Shown piece after piece: positions 42,347 to 51,408 of a DNA stretch of 64,000 nucleotides. The notes under the pieces were generated by a model, which saw only the letters and a list, made by a program, of their open reading frames with translations, did no database searches and was not told the DNA's origin. Each line of letters opens with the position of its first letter. Within the stretch, counting starts at the first letter, position 1. Made by a program: the position numbers and the translations under genes. Source of the stretch: Bacillota bacterium (GTDB lineage Bacteria > Bacillota > Clostridia > Christensenellales > CAG-138); assembly GCA_023459335.1 (NCBI GenBank), contig JAEWUO010000020.1, positions 1 to 64,000 of the forward strand, given 5' to 3'.

Positions 42347-43780
42347 ATGGAACAAAAATCGAAACGCGTGTTCAACGTCGGCACCCGCTCGTTTTTAGCG
42401 GCGCTGATTATTCTATTTATCTTGATGGTTCTCACCTATGCGCTGACCGTGATTCTGCCCGCGGGCGAATACCAGCGCACGGTGACGAATGGAACGGAAT
42501 CCATCGTGGCGGACACCTATCATTCGGTAACGGGCGGGATTCCGTTCTGGAAATGGCTGCTTTCGCCGTTTCTTGCGCTCGGCGCATCCGGCTCCGGCAC
42601 GGTGATCGCGATCATTGCATTTCTTCTGGTCATCGGAGGCGCGTTCAACGCCATGGATGAATGCGGCGTGCTTTCTTATCTGTTCAATCGCGTCTATCGC
42701 ATGTTTGAGCAGCAAAAGTATAAGCTGCTTCCGCTCGTTTCCCTGTTTTTCATGAGCCTTGGCGCATTCGTGGGTTCGTTTGAAGAGTGCGTTCCGCTGG
42801 TCCCGATCGCGGTCGCGCTCGCGTATTCTCTCGGCTGGGACGCGCTGGTCGGACTCGGCATGAGCCTGCTCGCGGTGGGGTTCGGGTTCAGCACCGGCGT
42901 GGCGAATCCCTTTACGGTCGGCGTGGCGCAGCAACTCGTCGGACTGCCGATGTTTTCCGGCATCTGGATGCGGCTCGTCACGTTCGTGCTGATTTACGGC
43001 CTGCTGCTCGCGTTTTTAATTCCGTATGCTAAAAGGATTGAACGGGACCCGCTGCGCTCGATGATCTACGATCCTGCGATGAGCGCGCGCTGGGCTTCGC
43101 TTCGCCTGGATTATGTGCAGGAAGAGAAAAAAGACCGCGCGCTCGGCTGGTTTGCGGGCATTCTCGGCGCGGGTGTCGCGCTGATCCTGTGCTCGAGTTT
43201 CATTCCGCTTCTGCAGGATATCATCATGCCGCTCATCGCGCTGGTGTTTCTGCTCGCGGGCACGATTTCCGCGCTCGTCTCCGGCATGGGGATGCGCGCA
43301 TATCTGAAATCGTTCGGCAAAGGTATGGTCAACATCCTGCCTGCCGTGCTGCTGATTCTGATGGCGAACTCAATTCGATACACCATGGTGGAGTCGAAAA
43401 TTCTCGATACGATTCTTTATCAAACCGTTCAACTGACGCAGCAGGCCAGCAAGGGCGCGGTCGTTCTGCTGATCTATGCGCTTGCGCTTGTGATGGAACT
43501 CTTCATTTCCAGCGGATCGGCAAAGGCGTTTCTGCTCATGCCGCTCATCGCGCCGATCGCGGACCTGAGCGGCATTTCCCGTCAGATTTCGATTCTCGCT
43601 TATGCGTTTGGCGACGGGTTTTCCAATGTGTTTTACCCGACGAATCCGGTGCTTCTCATCGCGCTGGGCATCGTTGGAATCGGTTACGGCAAGTGGTTCA
43701 AGTGGAGCGCGAAGATACTGGTCTCGGTGCTCGCGCTGACATGCGCACTTTTGTTGTTTGCCAATGCGGTGGGGTACTAA
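42347..43780 (+). CDS. YfcC-family membrane transporter (C4-dicarboxylate-carrier-like)
   Basis: 477 residues from the ATG at 42347 (AGGGGG about 7 bases upstream). Around 12 membrane helices; the N-terminal ILPAGEYQR, FLLVIGGAFNAMDECGVLSYLFNRV, SLGAFVGSFEECVPLVPI and the C-terminal MELFISSGSAKAFLLMPLI ... YPTNPVLLI are typical of YfcC/ArcD-AbgT-like carriers. Members are implicated in uptake of amino acids, peptides or dicarboxylates; the substrate here is unknown. A TATACT with extended TG lies at about 42287. Confidence 0.85.
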   Translation: MEQKSKRVFNVGTRSFLAALIILFILMVLTYALTVILPAGEYQRTVTNGTESIVADTYHSVTGGIPFWKWLLSPFLALGASGSGTVIAIIAFLLVIGGAFNAMDECGVLSYLFNRVYRMFEQQKYKLLPLVSLFFMSLGAFVGSFEECVPLVPIAVALAYSLGWDALVGLGMSLLAVGFGFSTGVANPFTVGVAQQLVGLPMFSGIWMRLVTFVLIYGLLLAFLIPYAKRIERDPLRSMIYDPAMSARWASLRLDYVQEEKKDRALGWFAGILGAGVALILCSSFIPLLQDIIMPLIALVFLLAGTISALVSGMGMRAYLKSFGKGMVNILPAVLLILMANSIRYTMVESKILDTILYQTVQLTQQASKGAVVLLIYALALVMELFISSGSAKAFLLMPLIAPIADLSGISRQISILAYAFGDGFSNVFYPTNPVLLIALGIVGIGYGKWFKWSAKILVSVLALTCALLLFANAVGY

Positions 43781-43829
43781 AGAAGAAATTTAAAACTGGG
43801 ATATTCGGGCAAGGGGTAATCGATCGAAC

Positions 43830-44954
43830 ATGATCCAGACCATATCGGACAGAATTGAATCGGCGGGACTGCTCCCGGCGGGCACGGTGCTGCATCGTCG
43901 CTATGCCGTAGACGGCGTTTTGGGGCGCGGAACTTACGGCGCGACCTATTTCGGACACGACGAAAAAACGGGGATGCAAATCGCGATTAAGGAATATTTT
44001 CCCGCTGCTCTTGCCGAACGGGCGGGGCAGGAGCATGCGCTTTCGCCAAGAAACAAAGCCTGCGGGCCGCTGTTTTTCCTGGGCGGTGAAATGTTTTACC
44101 GTCAGCATCTCGCGCTGACCGATGTGAGGGGAAGCGACAATCTGGTCTCGGTATACGCCGCTTTTTTTGAAAACGGAACGTCGTACGCAATTATGGACCT
44201 CCTGGAGGGCGTTTCAATGGAGAGATATCTCCAGCTTCGCCGCCGGAGGCTCTTTGCCGATGAGGCGATGTTTATCGCCGCTTCGCTGGCGGACGCGCTG
44301 CTCGTGCTGCACAGCCTGAATACACTGCATTACGACATCAACGCGCGCTCTATCTTCCTCTGCACCAACGGCAGCATGAAGCTCGTCGATTTCGGCGCGG
44401 CGAAGGCCGCGCTGCGCGCGCGCCGCGCGGTGGACGACGCGGAACCATGGATCGATCTCTCCGCCGTCGCGCGTACGCTTTACGAGGCGATGACCGGGCA
44501 GGCCGCGCTTGACGATGATCTCCAGCCGAACGCGAATATACCGCCGCAGCTCAATCAGCTTTTCCGGCAGATGACCGATACCGACGAGCGAAGACGAATT
44601 TCGTCCGTCTTCGACTATCGCCATGCGCTCGCGTGCGTCGAGATCAGCGCGGTCTATCCGGACGTTTCGATGGATGATGTGCTGAGCGAACTGCCCGTAA
44701 TCCGAAAATCCACGCAGGAAAACCATCCGCGGGAGAATCCCGCAATGCCGCAGGCGGAGGGAAACGCGCTGCGGCGTTCGATCCTCGACCGCGCGCTGGA
44801 CGCGATGGAGGACGCGGTGACGAGCGGGAAGCGCCCCGACGACAGGGAAGCGCAAAAAGAACAGCGCATCAAACGCAAGGTTGGCCTGATCTACGCGGGT
44901 GTCGTCGCGATCGCATTAATCCTCGCACTGATCCTGCGCGGATTGATTCACTGA
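43830..44954 (+). CDS. Tail-anchored Hanks-type kinase-like protein, probable pseudokinase
   Basis: 374 residues. Kinase fold: glycine loop LGRGTYGATYFG (~31-42), Lys54 in IAIKEYFP, catalytic-loop LHYDINARSIF and VDFGAAK. Departures: the loop reads D-I-N-A-R-S where active enzymes have D-(I/L)-K-P-x-N, so the catalytic Lys and metal-binding Asn are replaced, and the helix C Glu region reads FYRQHLAL rather than FLEEA. A C-terminal acidic/charged linker (~285-345) leads to one membrane helix (~350-372). It may bind ATP and signal without catalysis, or be weakly active. Follows the YfcC gene by 49 bases. Confidence 0.8.
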   Translation: MIQTISDRIESAGLLPAGTVLHRRYAVDGVLGRGTYGATYFGHDEKTGMQIAIKEYFPAALAERAGQEHALSPRNKACGPLFFLGGEMFYRQHLALTDVRGSDNLVSVYAAFFENGTSYAIMDLLEGVSMERYLQLRRRRLFADEAMFIAASLADALLVLHSLNTLHYDINARSIFLCTNGSMKLVDFGAAKAALRARRAVDDAEPWIDLSAVARTLYEAMTGQAALDDDLQPNANIPPQLNQLFRQMTDTDERRRISSVFDYRHALACVEISAVYPDVSMDDVLSELPVIRKSTQENHPRENPAMPQAEGNALRRSILDRALDAMEDAVTSGKRPDDREAQKEQRIKRKVGLIYAGVVAIALILALILRGLIH

Positions 44955-44983
44955 ATATCAATACTCCGGAAGTTCGATTTACG

Positions 44984-45012
44984 AAATAAAAATCCCCGCC
45001 CGAAGGCGGGGA
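44984..45012 (-). terminator. Intrinsic terminator of the PAP2 gene
   Basis: CCCCGCC-CGAA-GGCGGGG with ATTTTTATTT on the minus-strand side. Confidence 0.8.
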
Positions 45013-45033
45013 AGAGCGAGAGCCCGTCGGTGA

Positions 45034-45969
45034 TCAGACGGGTTCTTTTTTTGTTCCGAGTCTGCCGAAAAAGCGGAAAGTCAGCGGCCATACCGCGCCG
45101 CCGAGTACTACCATCAGGAAATAACGGACCGCGTTTCCGGCGTTATGGCCGCCAAAGAGATTGAGCAGCGGTTCCTTGAGCAGCATGCGCGCGGCGATGA
45201 CCAGCGCTAGGCCGAGCGCGACCTTAAGGATCTGCGCCCACCAAACGGCTTTTTCGGAAAAGCGGATGTATTTGCGCTCGACCAGGAGCACCAGCGTAAA
45301 GCCGACCGCGCCGCCGACCATCTTATAAGACGTCTCCGCGCAATCCAGCGAAAACTGGAGAATCGCGTTGGCGGGGATGGGAACAAGTTCGATATAAAGG
45401 ATCAGCGCGGCTCCAACGGCGAGCAGAGTACCTAGCAGCAGAACGAACCAGTTCGGGTTCTTCCAGGCACGGTAGAAGAGCGGATAGGCGATCATGACTA
45501 AAAGCAGCGCGACGCCGAGCGAGGTGATCACGTCCGCCGGCGTATGCACGCCGAGATACATCCGCGAAAAACCGACGAGCAATGTGATGAGTACGCAGAC
45601 GATGCGGATCCAGAGCTCGCCGCGCGCGCGCGCGACGCCGAGGAACAGACCCGCCGCGTTTTGCGTATGCCCGCTGGGGAAGGAGTAGCCCGTCGCCTCC
45701 GCCCGCGCGCTCTCGACGATGGTGAATTTCGAATCGATCACCCAGGGGCGCGGCACAAGGAAGACAAGCTTGAGAAATTGGTTTACGATATTGCCGAAAA
45801 AGCTGACGTACAGCAGAAAGTATCCCGTTCTTTTATCGATGCACCAGAAAAACGTCATGGCGACAACCATGAACAGCGTCTCTTCGCCGAAAAACGTGAA
45901 AAACTGGAACACGTGATCGAAGAGAGGCGTGCGCAATCCTTCGAGCAACCGTAAAAAATCCATATCCAA
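45034..45969 (-). CDS. PAP2-family membrane phosphatase
   Basis: 311 residues, 8-9 membrane helices. The three-part phosphatase signature is complete: KLVFLVPRPW, PSGHTQNA and SRMYLGVHTPADV (catalytic His residues). It likely removes phosphate from a lipid such as undecaprenyl pyrophosphate or phosphatidic acid. N-terminus MDMDFLRLLEGLRTPLFDHVFQFFTFFGEE is typical. AGGAGGG precedes the ATG. Single-gene unit. Confidence 0.9.
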   Translation of the reverse strand: MDMDFLRLLEGLRTPLFDHVFQFFTFFGEETLFMVVAMTFFWCIDKRTGYFLLYVSFFGNIVNQFLKLVFLVPRPWVIDSKFTIVESARAEATGYSFPSGHTQNAAGLFLGVARARGELWIRIVCVLITLLVGFSRMYLGVHTPADVITSLGVALLLVMIAYPLFYRAWKNPNWFVLLLGTLLAVGAALILYIELVPIPANAILQFSLDCAETSYKMVGGAVGFTLVLLVERKYIRFSEKAVWWAQILKVALGLALVIAARMLLKEPLLNLFGGHNAGNAVRYFLMVVLGGAVWPLTFRFFGRLGTKKEPV

Positions 45970-46021
45970 CCCTCCTGAACTGCCGTTGTTTGTATCATAT
46001 CATATTTAATACGATCAGAAC

Positions 46022-46050
46022 AGAAAAACGCCCCTCACCGGAGCGTCTGA
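46022..46050 (-). terminator. Probable terminator overlapping the tadA end
   Basis: Minus-strand ACGCTCC-GGTGA-GGGGCGT followed by TTTTC; the 5' arm lies within the last codons of tadA. Confidence 0.55.
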
Positions 46051-46487
46051 AAGAAATTCGTCAAAAGTGATTTGCATTCGCCTTCGAGGACGCCGCCCCA
46101 GACCTCCACGGAATGCAGAAAACAGTTGCCGGTCAGGTCCATCTTCGAGCCGCAGCATCCGGCGACGTCGTCGTATGCGCCGAACACAAGCTGCCCCAGC
46201 TTTGCGTTGACGCACGCGCCCGCGCACATCGCGCAAGGTTCCATCGTGACGAACAGCGTACATCCGTACAGCCGCGGGCCGAGCCGTTCCATGCCCGCGC
46301 GGAGACAAAGAAGCTCCGCGTGCGCGGTCGCGTCGCCTGTTGATTCGATCATGTTATGCGCACGTGAAACGACCGCGGCGTCTTTGACCAGCACCGCGCC
46401 TACTGGCACCTCGCCAATATCGTATGCAAGGCGCGCTTCCTCCAGCGCGAGGCGCAGATAGGGTTCAAACTCGTTTCGGGGAATCAT
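46035..46487 (-). CDS. tadA: tRNA-specific adenosine deaminase TadA
   Basis: 150 residues. Zinc deaminase with ATAHAELLCL (His and catalytic Glu) and MEPCAMCAGAC (two zinc Cys). Converts A34 to inosine in the anticodon of tRNA-Arg(ACG). MSSPECIFIC family marks include EVPVGAVLV and NMIESTGDATAHAE. The ATG overlaps the truA stop (ATGA, 46484-46487), so the two are coupled; both modify tRNA. Confidence 0.93.
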   Translation of the reverse strand: MIPRNEFEPYLRLALEEARLAYDIGEVPVGAVLVKDAAVVSRAHNMIESTGDATAHAELLCLRAGMERLGPRLYGCTLFVTMEPCAMCAGACVNAKLGQLVFGAYDDVAGCCGSKMDLTGNCFLHSVEVWGGVLEGECKSLLTNFFQTLR

Positions 46488-47257
46488 ATACGCTTCAGCA
46501 CCTCGTCCGTGTCGAAATCGTCGTACTGCACGCGCATCAGCATGAGCCCATGCGGCGGGGCGGTCGGACCTGCGTCGGCACGTTTTTTGCTCTCCAGCGC
46601 GCGGCGAATCGCGTTCTGCGGCAGTTTGCCGGAACCGATTTCAAGCATGGTGCCGACTAAAATGCGCACCATATTGTACAAAAAGCCGTTGGCGCCGACG
46701 TCATAATACAGATAATTGCCATCGGCTGTCCATTCGGAGTGAGTAATCGTACGATAAGTGTGAGGCGTGCAGGAACCTTCGCTCCGAAACGCAAAAAAGT
46801 CGTGTCCGCCCATCGCGTCCGCAGCGGACAGACGCATCCGTTCGAAATCGAGCGGGGCGTGGATGTGCAGCGCGGTGTTTCTCGTAAACACATCCGCGTG
46901 CAGGCCGGTTTGTACGGTATAACGGTAGGTTTTGTTCTTCGCCGAAAATCGCGCGTGAAAATCTTCCGGCGCTTCTTCGCTCCAGAGCACGCGGATATCG
47001 CGCGGAAGATGCATGTTCAGCGCGATGGCGAACTTATCCGCCGGCATCCGCGCGCTGGTATCAAAATGCGCGACCTGGGCACGCGCGTGCACGCCGCTGT
47101 CCGTGCGCCCGGAACCGTGCAGCTGGACAGTCTCGCCCGTAACTTGAAATACGGCCTCGTTCAGACGCTGCTGGACGGACACGCCGTTTTCCTGCAGCTG
47201 CCAGCCGACGTAGTTTGTTCCGTCGTATTGCACGATCAACCGGATGCGGCGGCTCAT
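46484..47257 (-). CDS. truA: tRNA pseudouridine(38-40) synthase TruA
   Basis: 257 residues. Catalytic Asp in GSGRTDSGVHARAQVAHF (~residue 53), plus YDGTNYVGWQ at the start and NGFLYNMVRILVGTML near the C-terminus. Makes pseudouridine at positions 38-40 of tRNA anticodon stems. The start overlaps ecfT by 4 bases. The order ecfA1-ecfA2-ecfT-truA is a conserved Firmicute arrangement. Confidence 0.95.
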   Translation of the reverse strand: MSRRIRLIVQYDGTNYVGWQLQENGVSVQQRLNEAVFQVTGETVQLHGSGRTDSGVHARAQVAHFDTSARMPADKFAIALNMHLPRDIRVLWSEEAPEDFHARFSAKNKTYRYTVQTGLHADVFTRNTALHIHAPLDFERMRLSAADAMGGHDFFAFRSEGSCTPHTYRTITHSEWTADGNYLYYDVGANGFLYNMVRILVGTMLEIGSGKLPQNAIRRALESKKRADAGPTAPPHGLMLMRVQYDDFDTDEVLKRI

Positions 47258-48069
47258 AGCGGCAGACGCTCCAGAACGAGGATGCCCGCGAGGGCGGCGA
47301 ACAATAAAAGGGATGCCCAGAGATCGCGCACGTGAAAACGCAGTTCGCGCATGCGCGTTCTGCCTTCGCCGCCGTGATAACAGCGGCTCTCCATCGCCAT
47401 CGCCAATTCGTCCGCACGCCGAAACGCGGAGACGAACAGCGGTACGAGCACCGGGATCATGCTCTTGGCACGCTGGAAGATATTGCCGCTCTCAAAGTCC
47501 GCGCCGCGTGCCATCTGCGCCTTCTGGATGCGGTCGGTTTCCTCTAAAAGCGTCGGGATAAACCGCAGCGCGATGGTCATCATCATTGCGAGTTCGTGCG
47601 CGGGAAAACGAAGTCTGCGCAGCGGGGACATGAGCTTTTCCAGTCCGTCGGTCAGCGCGATGGGAGAGGTGGTCAGCGTCAGGACAGACGTACCCGCGAC
47701 GAGCAGGGCAAGCCGGAGCGTGATGAAAACAGCCTGCGCGAGCGCCTCCTGCGTAAGGCGGATAAACTTCCACTGGAACAGCACGGCGCCGCCCTTGACC
47801 GTGAGGAGATTGATCACAAACATGAAAAGCAGGAGCCATCTCATCGGTTTGAGCGAAGAGAGGAAATAGGATGCGGGAACGCGCGCGAACAGAAAAATAG
47901 CAGCCAGCAGAGCGACCGGAAGCAAGAACACAAGCAGCGACTTGACCACAAACACGATTGTGATATATACGATCATGAGCAATATCTTCGTGCGGGGATC
48001 AAGGCGGTGTACGACGCTGTCGCCCGGGAGAAACTGGCCTAACGATATGTTCGCCATCATTTGCGCCAC
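47254..48069 (-). CDS. ecfT: Energy-coupling factor transporter membrane protein EcfT
   Basis: 271 residues, about 5-6 membrane helices: LDPRTKILLMIVYI near the start and the two cytoplasmic coupling motifs QMARGADFES and MAMESRCYHGGEGRT (Ala-Arg-Gly type) that touch the ATPases. T component of a group II ECF transporter. Overlaps ecfA2 by 13 bases and truA by 4. Confidence 0.94.
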   Translation of the reverse strand: MAQMMANISLGQFLPGDSVVHRLDPRTKILLMIVYITIVFVVKSLLVFLLPVALLAAIFLFARVPASYFLSSLKPMRWLLLFMFVINLLTVKGGAVLFQWKFIRLTQEALAQAVFITLRLALLVAGTSVLTLTTSPIALTDGLEKLMSPLRRLRFPAHELAMMMTIALRFIPTLLEETDRIQKAQMARGADFESGNIFQRAKSMIPVLVPLFVSAFRRADELAMAMESRCYHGGEGRTRMRELRFHVRDLWASLLLFAALAGILVLERLPL

Positions 48070-48905
48070 CTCCCGATCAGGTCACGCGTCAGTTCGTCCA
48101 TGCGGTAGTAATCCCGCCCGACGGGTACGCCGCGCGCGCGCAGTGCGCGCACGAGCTGCGTCGCCTGCGGAAGGTTTAAACCCATATCCAGCAGTTCCGC
48201 GCTGTGGGAAAAAACTTCTTCCGGATTACCAACCATGAACAGCGAACCCTGATCCAGCACCGCGATGCGGTCGGCGTACATGGCGACGTCGTCCATCGAA
48301 TGCGACACCATGACGATAGCGGTACCGTAATCGCGGCGCAGCGATTCGATGAGCGCGAGGATTTCCCTGCGCCCGCGCGGGTCGAGCCCCGCCATAGGTT
48401 CGTCCAGCACAAGATACTTCGGTCGCACCGCCAGAATGCCCGCGAGCGCCGCGCGGCGTTTCTCGCCGCCGGATAGTTCGAACGGGGACTTTTCGGAGAA
48501 TTCCTCCGGATCGAGCCCCACAAGGCGGAGCGTTTCTTCAACCCGCGCTGGGATCTCGGTTTCGCTCAGCCCCATGTTTTTTGGCCCGAAAGCGACATCC
48601 TTCTCAACGGTTTCTTCAAACAACTGATATTCGGGATATTGAAACACCATGCCGACAAGCGAACGAATCTGCTTCCTAAGCTTTTTTTCGCGCGTATCGA
48701 GACCGTCGACCAGCACGCGGCCTTCCGTCGGCAGTAAAAGCCCGTTCATATGTTGGATCAGCGTGCTCTTGCCGGAGCCGGTGTGCCCGATGATGCCCAG
48801 GAATTCACAGTCCGCGACCGTCAGCGAAATGCCTGACAATGCCGGATAGGCCAGCGCGCTGCCCGGCAGGTAAGTATGGCTGAGTTGTTCGATCAGAATC
48901 GGCAT
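48057..48905 (-). CDS. ecfA2: Energy-coupling factor transporter ATPase EcfA2
   Basis: 282 residues. ABC ATPase: Walker A GHTGSGKST, Q-loop VFQYPEYQLFEE, signature LSGGEKRRAALAG, Walker B LVLDEPMAGLDP, and an H-loop MVSHSMDD. Partner of EcfA1; together they power vitamin and base uptake through exchangeable S components such as QueT at 51409. Confidence 0.95.
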   Translation of the reverse strand: MPILIEQLSHTYLPGSALAYPALSGISLTVADCEFLGIIGHTGSGKSTLIQHMNGLLLPTEGRVLVDGLDTREKKLRKQIRSLVGMVFQYPEYQLFEETVEKDVAFGPKNMGLSETEIPARVEETLRLVGLDPEEFSEKSPFELSGGEKRRAALAGILAVRPKYLVLDEPMAGLDPRGRREILALIESLRRDYGTAIVMVSHSMDDVAMYADRIAVLDQGSLFMVGNPEEVFSHSAELLDMGLNLPQATQLVRALRARGVPVGRDYYRMDELTRDLIGRWRK

Positions 48906-48927
48906 CTTTATCCTCTGCTTCGGTTCA

Positions 48928-49770
48928 TCAAGCGGTCAGAACGCGGCTCAGCTCGTCCGCGATTTCCTCGCACGTCATCGCTTCCTGCGCGACCGGCAGG
49001 CCGGCGGCGATCAGTTCGTCCCGTAAAATCACAAACGCGGGCGCTTCGAGACGGCTTTCCTCCAGCAGCACCCGCTCGTTGAAGACTTCCTTCGGAGTGC
49101 CTTCCATGACGAGGCGACCCTCCGAAAGGACGAAAACGCGGTCCGCGCCGAGCGCTTCTTCCATAAACTGCGTGATGATCACTACAGTCATGCCTTGCTC
49201 GCGGTTAAGCCTGCGTACGGTGGAAAGCACTTCGTCGCGCCCTCTGGGGTCGAGCATGGCGGTGGCCTCGTCAAGCACGAGCACCTCCGGCTGCATGGCC
49301 AGCAACCCCGCGATCGCGACGCGCTGCTTCTGTCCGCCGGAGAGCGCGTGGCTCGCCTTGTCGGCGTAAGCGCTCATCTCGACTTCTTTCAGCGCGGAGT
49401 CCACGCGCTGACGGATCTGCGCGGGCGGTATGCCGAGATTTTCCGGCCCGAATCCCACGTCTTCCTCGACGATGGTGGTGACGAGCTGATTATCCGGATT
49501 TTGAAACACCATGCCGACGCGGCGGCGGATTTCCAGTAGGTTTTCTTCCGCACAGGCGCTCATTCCCGCGACGGTGACCGTACCTTCCGAGGGAAGAAGA
49601 AGGGCGTTGAAAAGCTTGCAGAGCGTACTTTTTCCGGAGCCGTTATGGCCGACAATGGCAACGACTTCTCTTTTTTGAATGGAGAGGCTGACGTCTCTCA
49701 GCGCGGCTTTTTCCGAACCCGCGTATTGAAATCCGACCCCGACGAGTTCGAGAATAGCGTTCCGGGACAT
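48928..49770 (-). CDS. ecfA1: Energy-coupling factor transporter ATPase EcfA1
   Basis: 280 residues from the ATG at 49770 (AAGGAG 8 bases upstream). Walker A GHNGSGKSTLCKLFN, VFQNPDNQLVTTIVEEDVGFGPENLGI, signature LSGGQKQRVAIAG, Walker B LVLDEATAMLDP. The frame is open up to 49872, but that part lacks family sequence. First gene of the leftward ecfA1-ecfA2-ecfT-truA-tadA operon. Confidence 0.95.
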   Translation of the reverse strand: MSRNAILELVGVGFQYAGSEKAALRDVSLSIQKREVVAIVGHNGSGKSTLCKLFNALLLPSEGTVTVAGMSACAEENLLEIRRRVGMVFQNPDNQLVTTIVEEDVGFGPENLGIPPAQIRQRVDSALKEVEMSAYADKASHALSGGQKQRVAIAGLLAMQPEVLVLDEATAMLDPRGRDEVLSTVRRLNREQGMTVVIITQFMEEALGADRVFVLSEGRLVMEGTPKEVFNERVLLEESRLEAPAFVILRDELIAAGLPVAQEAMTCEEIADELSRVLTA

Positions 49771-49894
49771 ATCGACCGCTCCTTTTTTGCTTGCTTTACG
49801 CACGGCCGTTCTTGTGGGTGCGCGCGCGGTATGATAAAATGAAAACCCGAAACCGAGCAAATGATCTTGCACAGGTCGGCTTTCCGGGCAATTC

Positions 49895-49923
49895 AGTATA
49901 GCAAATACCGCCGCATCTTACAA
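49895..49923 (-). promoter_or_regulatory. Promoter of the ecf-truA-tadA operon
   Basis: Minus-strand TTGTAA (49918-49923), 17-base spacer, TATACT (49895-49900) with an extended TGC; about 125 bases before ecfA1. Confidence 0.6.
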
Positions 49924-49976
49924 GGTTTTACGGGCAAACGCTTAAGTGCGGAGAAATACGGCAGGGAGCGAAAAAC

Positions 49977-51341
49977 ATGAAATCTCTCCTGAAAAACGCA
50001 AGATGCATCGTCACCTGCGATGATCAAGATAAGATCCTGCGCGGCGCGGATGTGCTTATAGAAGACGGCGTGATCGCGCGAATCGGAAATCTGGAACATA
50101 TCCTCGCGGATGAAACCATTGACGCCAGCCGCTGGATTCTCTATCCCGGACTGATCAACACGCACCATCATCTGTATCAATACTTTTCGAGAAACATCGG
50201 GTACGTTCAGAATCTGGAACTATTTGATTGGCTGACCGCGCTGTACGGCATATGGGCGCATCTGAACGAGGACACCGTTCGTCTCAGCTCGCTCTGCGGC
50301 ATGGGCGAACTCATGAAGTACGGCTGCACGACCTGCTTTGACCATCATTACGTTTTTCCCAAAAGGGCGGGAGATCTGCTCACCGCCCAGTTTTCCGCTG
50401 CGGAGACGCTTGGAATCCGCATGGTCGGTTCGCGCGGGAGCATGAGCCTCTCGAAAAAAGACGGAGGCCTGCCGCCGGACAGCGTCGTACAGACCACGGA
50501 TGAAATCCTGCGCGGCAGCAGGGAAGCGATCGAACGCTTTCACGACGCGTCCGCTTTTTCAATGAAACAAATAGCGCTCGCGCCATGCTCGCCGTTTTCG
50601 GTCACCGCCGATCTGATGCGTGAGAGCGCCGCGCTCGCCAGAAGCTATGGCGTGCGATTGCATACGCATCTTTGCGAAACCAAAGACGAGGAGCGCTTTA
50701 CGCAGGAAACACGCGGCATGCGCCCGCTTGCTTACATGGAGAGCGTGGATTTTGTTGGCGGCGACGTGTTTTTCGCGCACGGTATCCATTTTAACGACGA
50801 GGAACTGCGGTTTCTTTCGGATACGGGCACGGGCATCGCGCACTGCCCGTCCTCCAATATGAAACTCAGCTCCGGAGTCGCGCGGATTCCTGAGATGCTG
50901 AAACTCGGCGTGCCGGTCGGCCTTGCTGTGGACGGCAGCGCGAGCAACGATTGCTCCAATATGATGGAGGAGATACGCGCGGCGTATCTGATGCACCGCC
51001 TGCGCTACGGTTCGGAGGCGCCGAGCGGATATAGATTGCTCAAGATCGCTACGCGCGGCGGCGCGCGGCTGCTGGGGCGCGACAGGCTCGGGCAGATCGC
51101 CGAAGGCTGCGCGGCGGACCTGTTCGCAATCCGTTACGACCGTATCGACATGGTTTGCGCCGAACGGGATGAGGCGAACCTGTTCGGCGCGGTCGGGTAC
51201 CACCGCCCTGCGGACGCGGTCTGGGTCGGCGGCAGGATGACGGTCAAAGACGGCGCACTGCTGACGATGGATGAAGAAGCGGTTGCCGCCGAAAGCAGAG
51301 CGGAAGCCGAACGAGTGCTGAACGCGGGCAATGCAAGATAA
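49977..51341 (+). CDS. Amidohydrolase, 8-oxoguanine/guanine deaminase type
   Basis: 454 residues. Cytosolic purine deaminase-like amidohydrolase of the TrzN/AtzB-8-oxoguanine deaminase group: INTHHHLYQ (HxH), HTHLCETKDE, HGIHFNDEEL and GSASNDCSNMMEEI (metal Asp), with ALAPCSPFSV. Metal-dependent release of ammonia from 8-oxoguanine or a related ring. Neighbour of the queuosine-precursor transporter QueT, so a link to purine/deazapurine salvage is possible. Substrate assignment is by family resemblance only. Confidence 0.85.
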   Translation: MKSLLKNARCIVTCDDQDKILRGADVLIEDGVIARIGNLEHILADETIDASRWILYPGLINTHHHLYQYFSRNIGYVQNLELFDWLTALYGIWAHLNEDTVRLSSLCGMGELMKYGCTTCFDHHYVFPKRAGDLLTAQFSAAETLGIRMVGSRGSMSLSKKDGGLPPDSVVQTTDEILRGSREAIERFHDASAFSMKQIALAPCSPFSVTADLMRESAALARSYGVRLHTHLCETKDEERFTQETRGMRPLAYMESVDFVGGDVFFAHGIHFNDEELRFLSDTGTGIAHCPSSNMKLSSGVARIPEMLKLGVPVGLAVDGSASNDCSNMMEEIRAAYLMHRLRYGSEAPSGYRLLKIATRGGARLLGRDRLGQIAEGCAADLFAIRYDRIDMVCAERDEANLFGAVGYHRPADAVWVGGRMTVKDGALLTMDEEAVAAESRAEAERVLNAGNAR

Positions 51342-51408
51342 CAAAGATATGTTTGCTTATTACCACGGTTGAACATGGAGTTATCATAATCAGGAAAGGA
51401 TTATTTTT

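Noticed and set aside
46357..46374. CACGTGAAACG resembling a second parS site
   Set aside because: Only one half matches; it lies inside tadA and the other arm is wrong.
51342..51408. Possible preQ1 riboswitch before queT
   Set aside because: The 67-base leader lacks the conserved features of preQ1-I or preQ1-II classes that I know.
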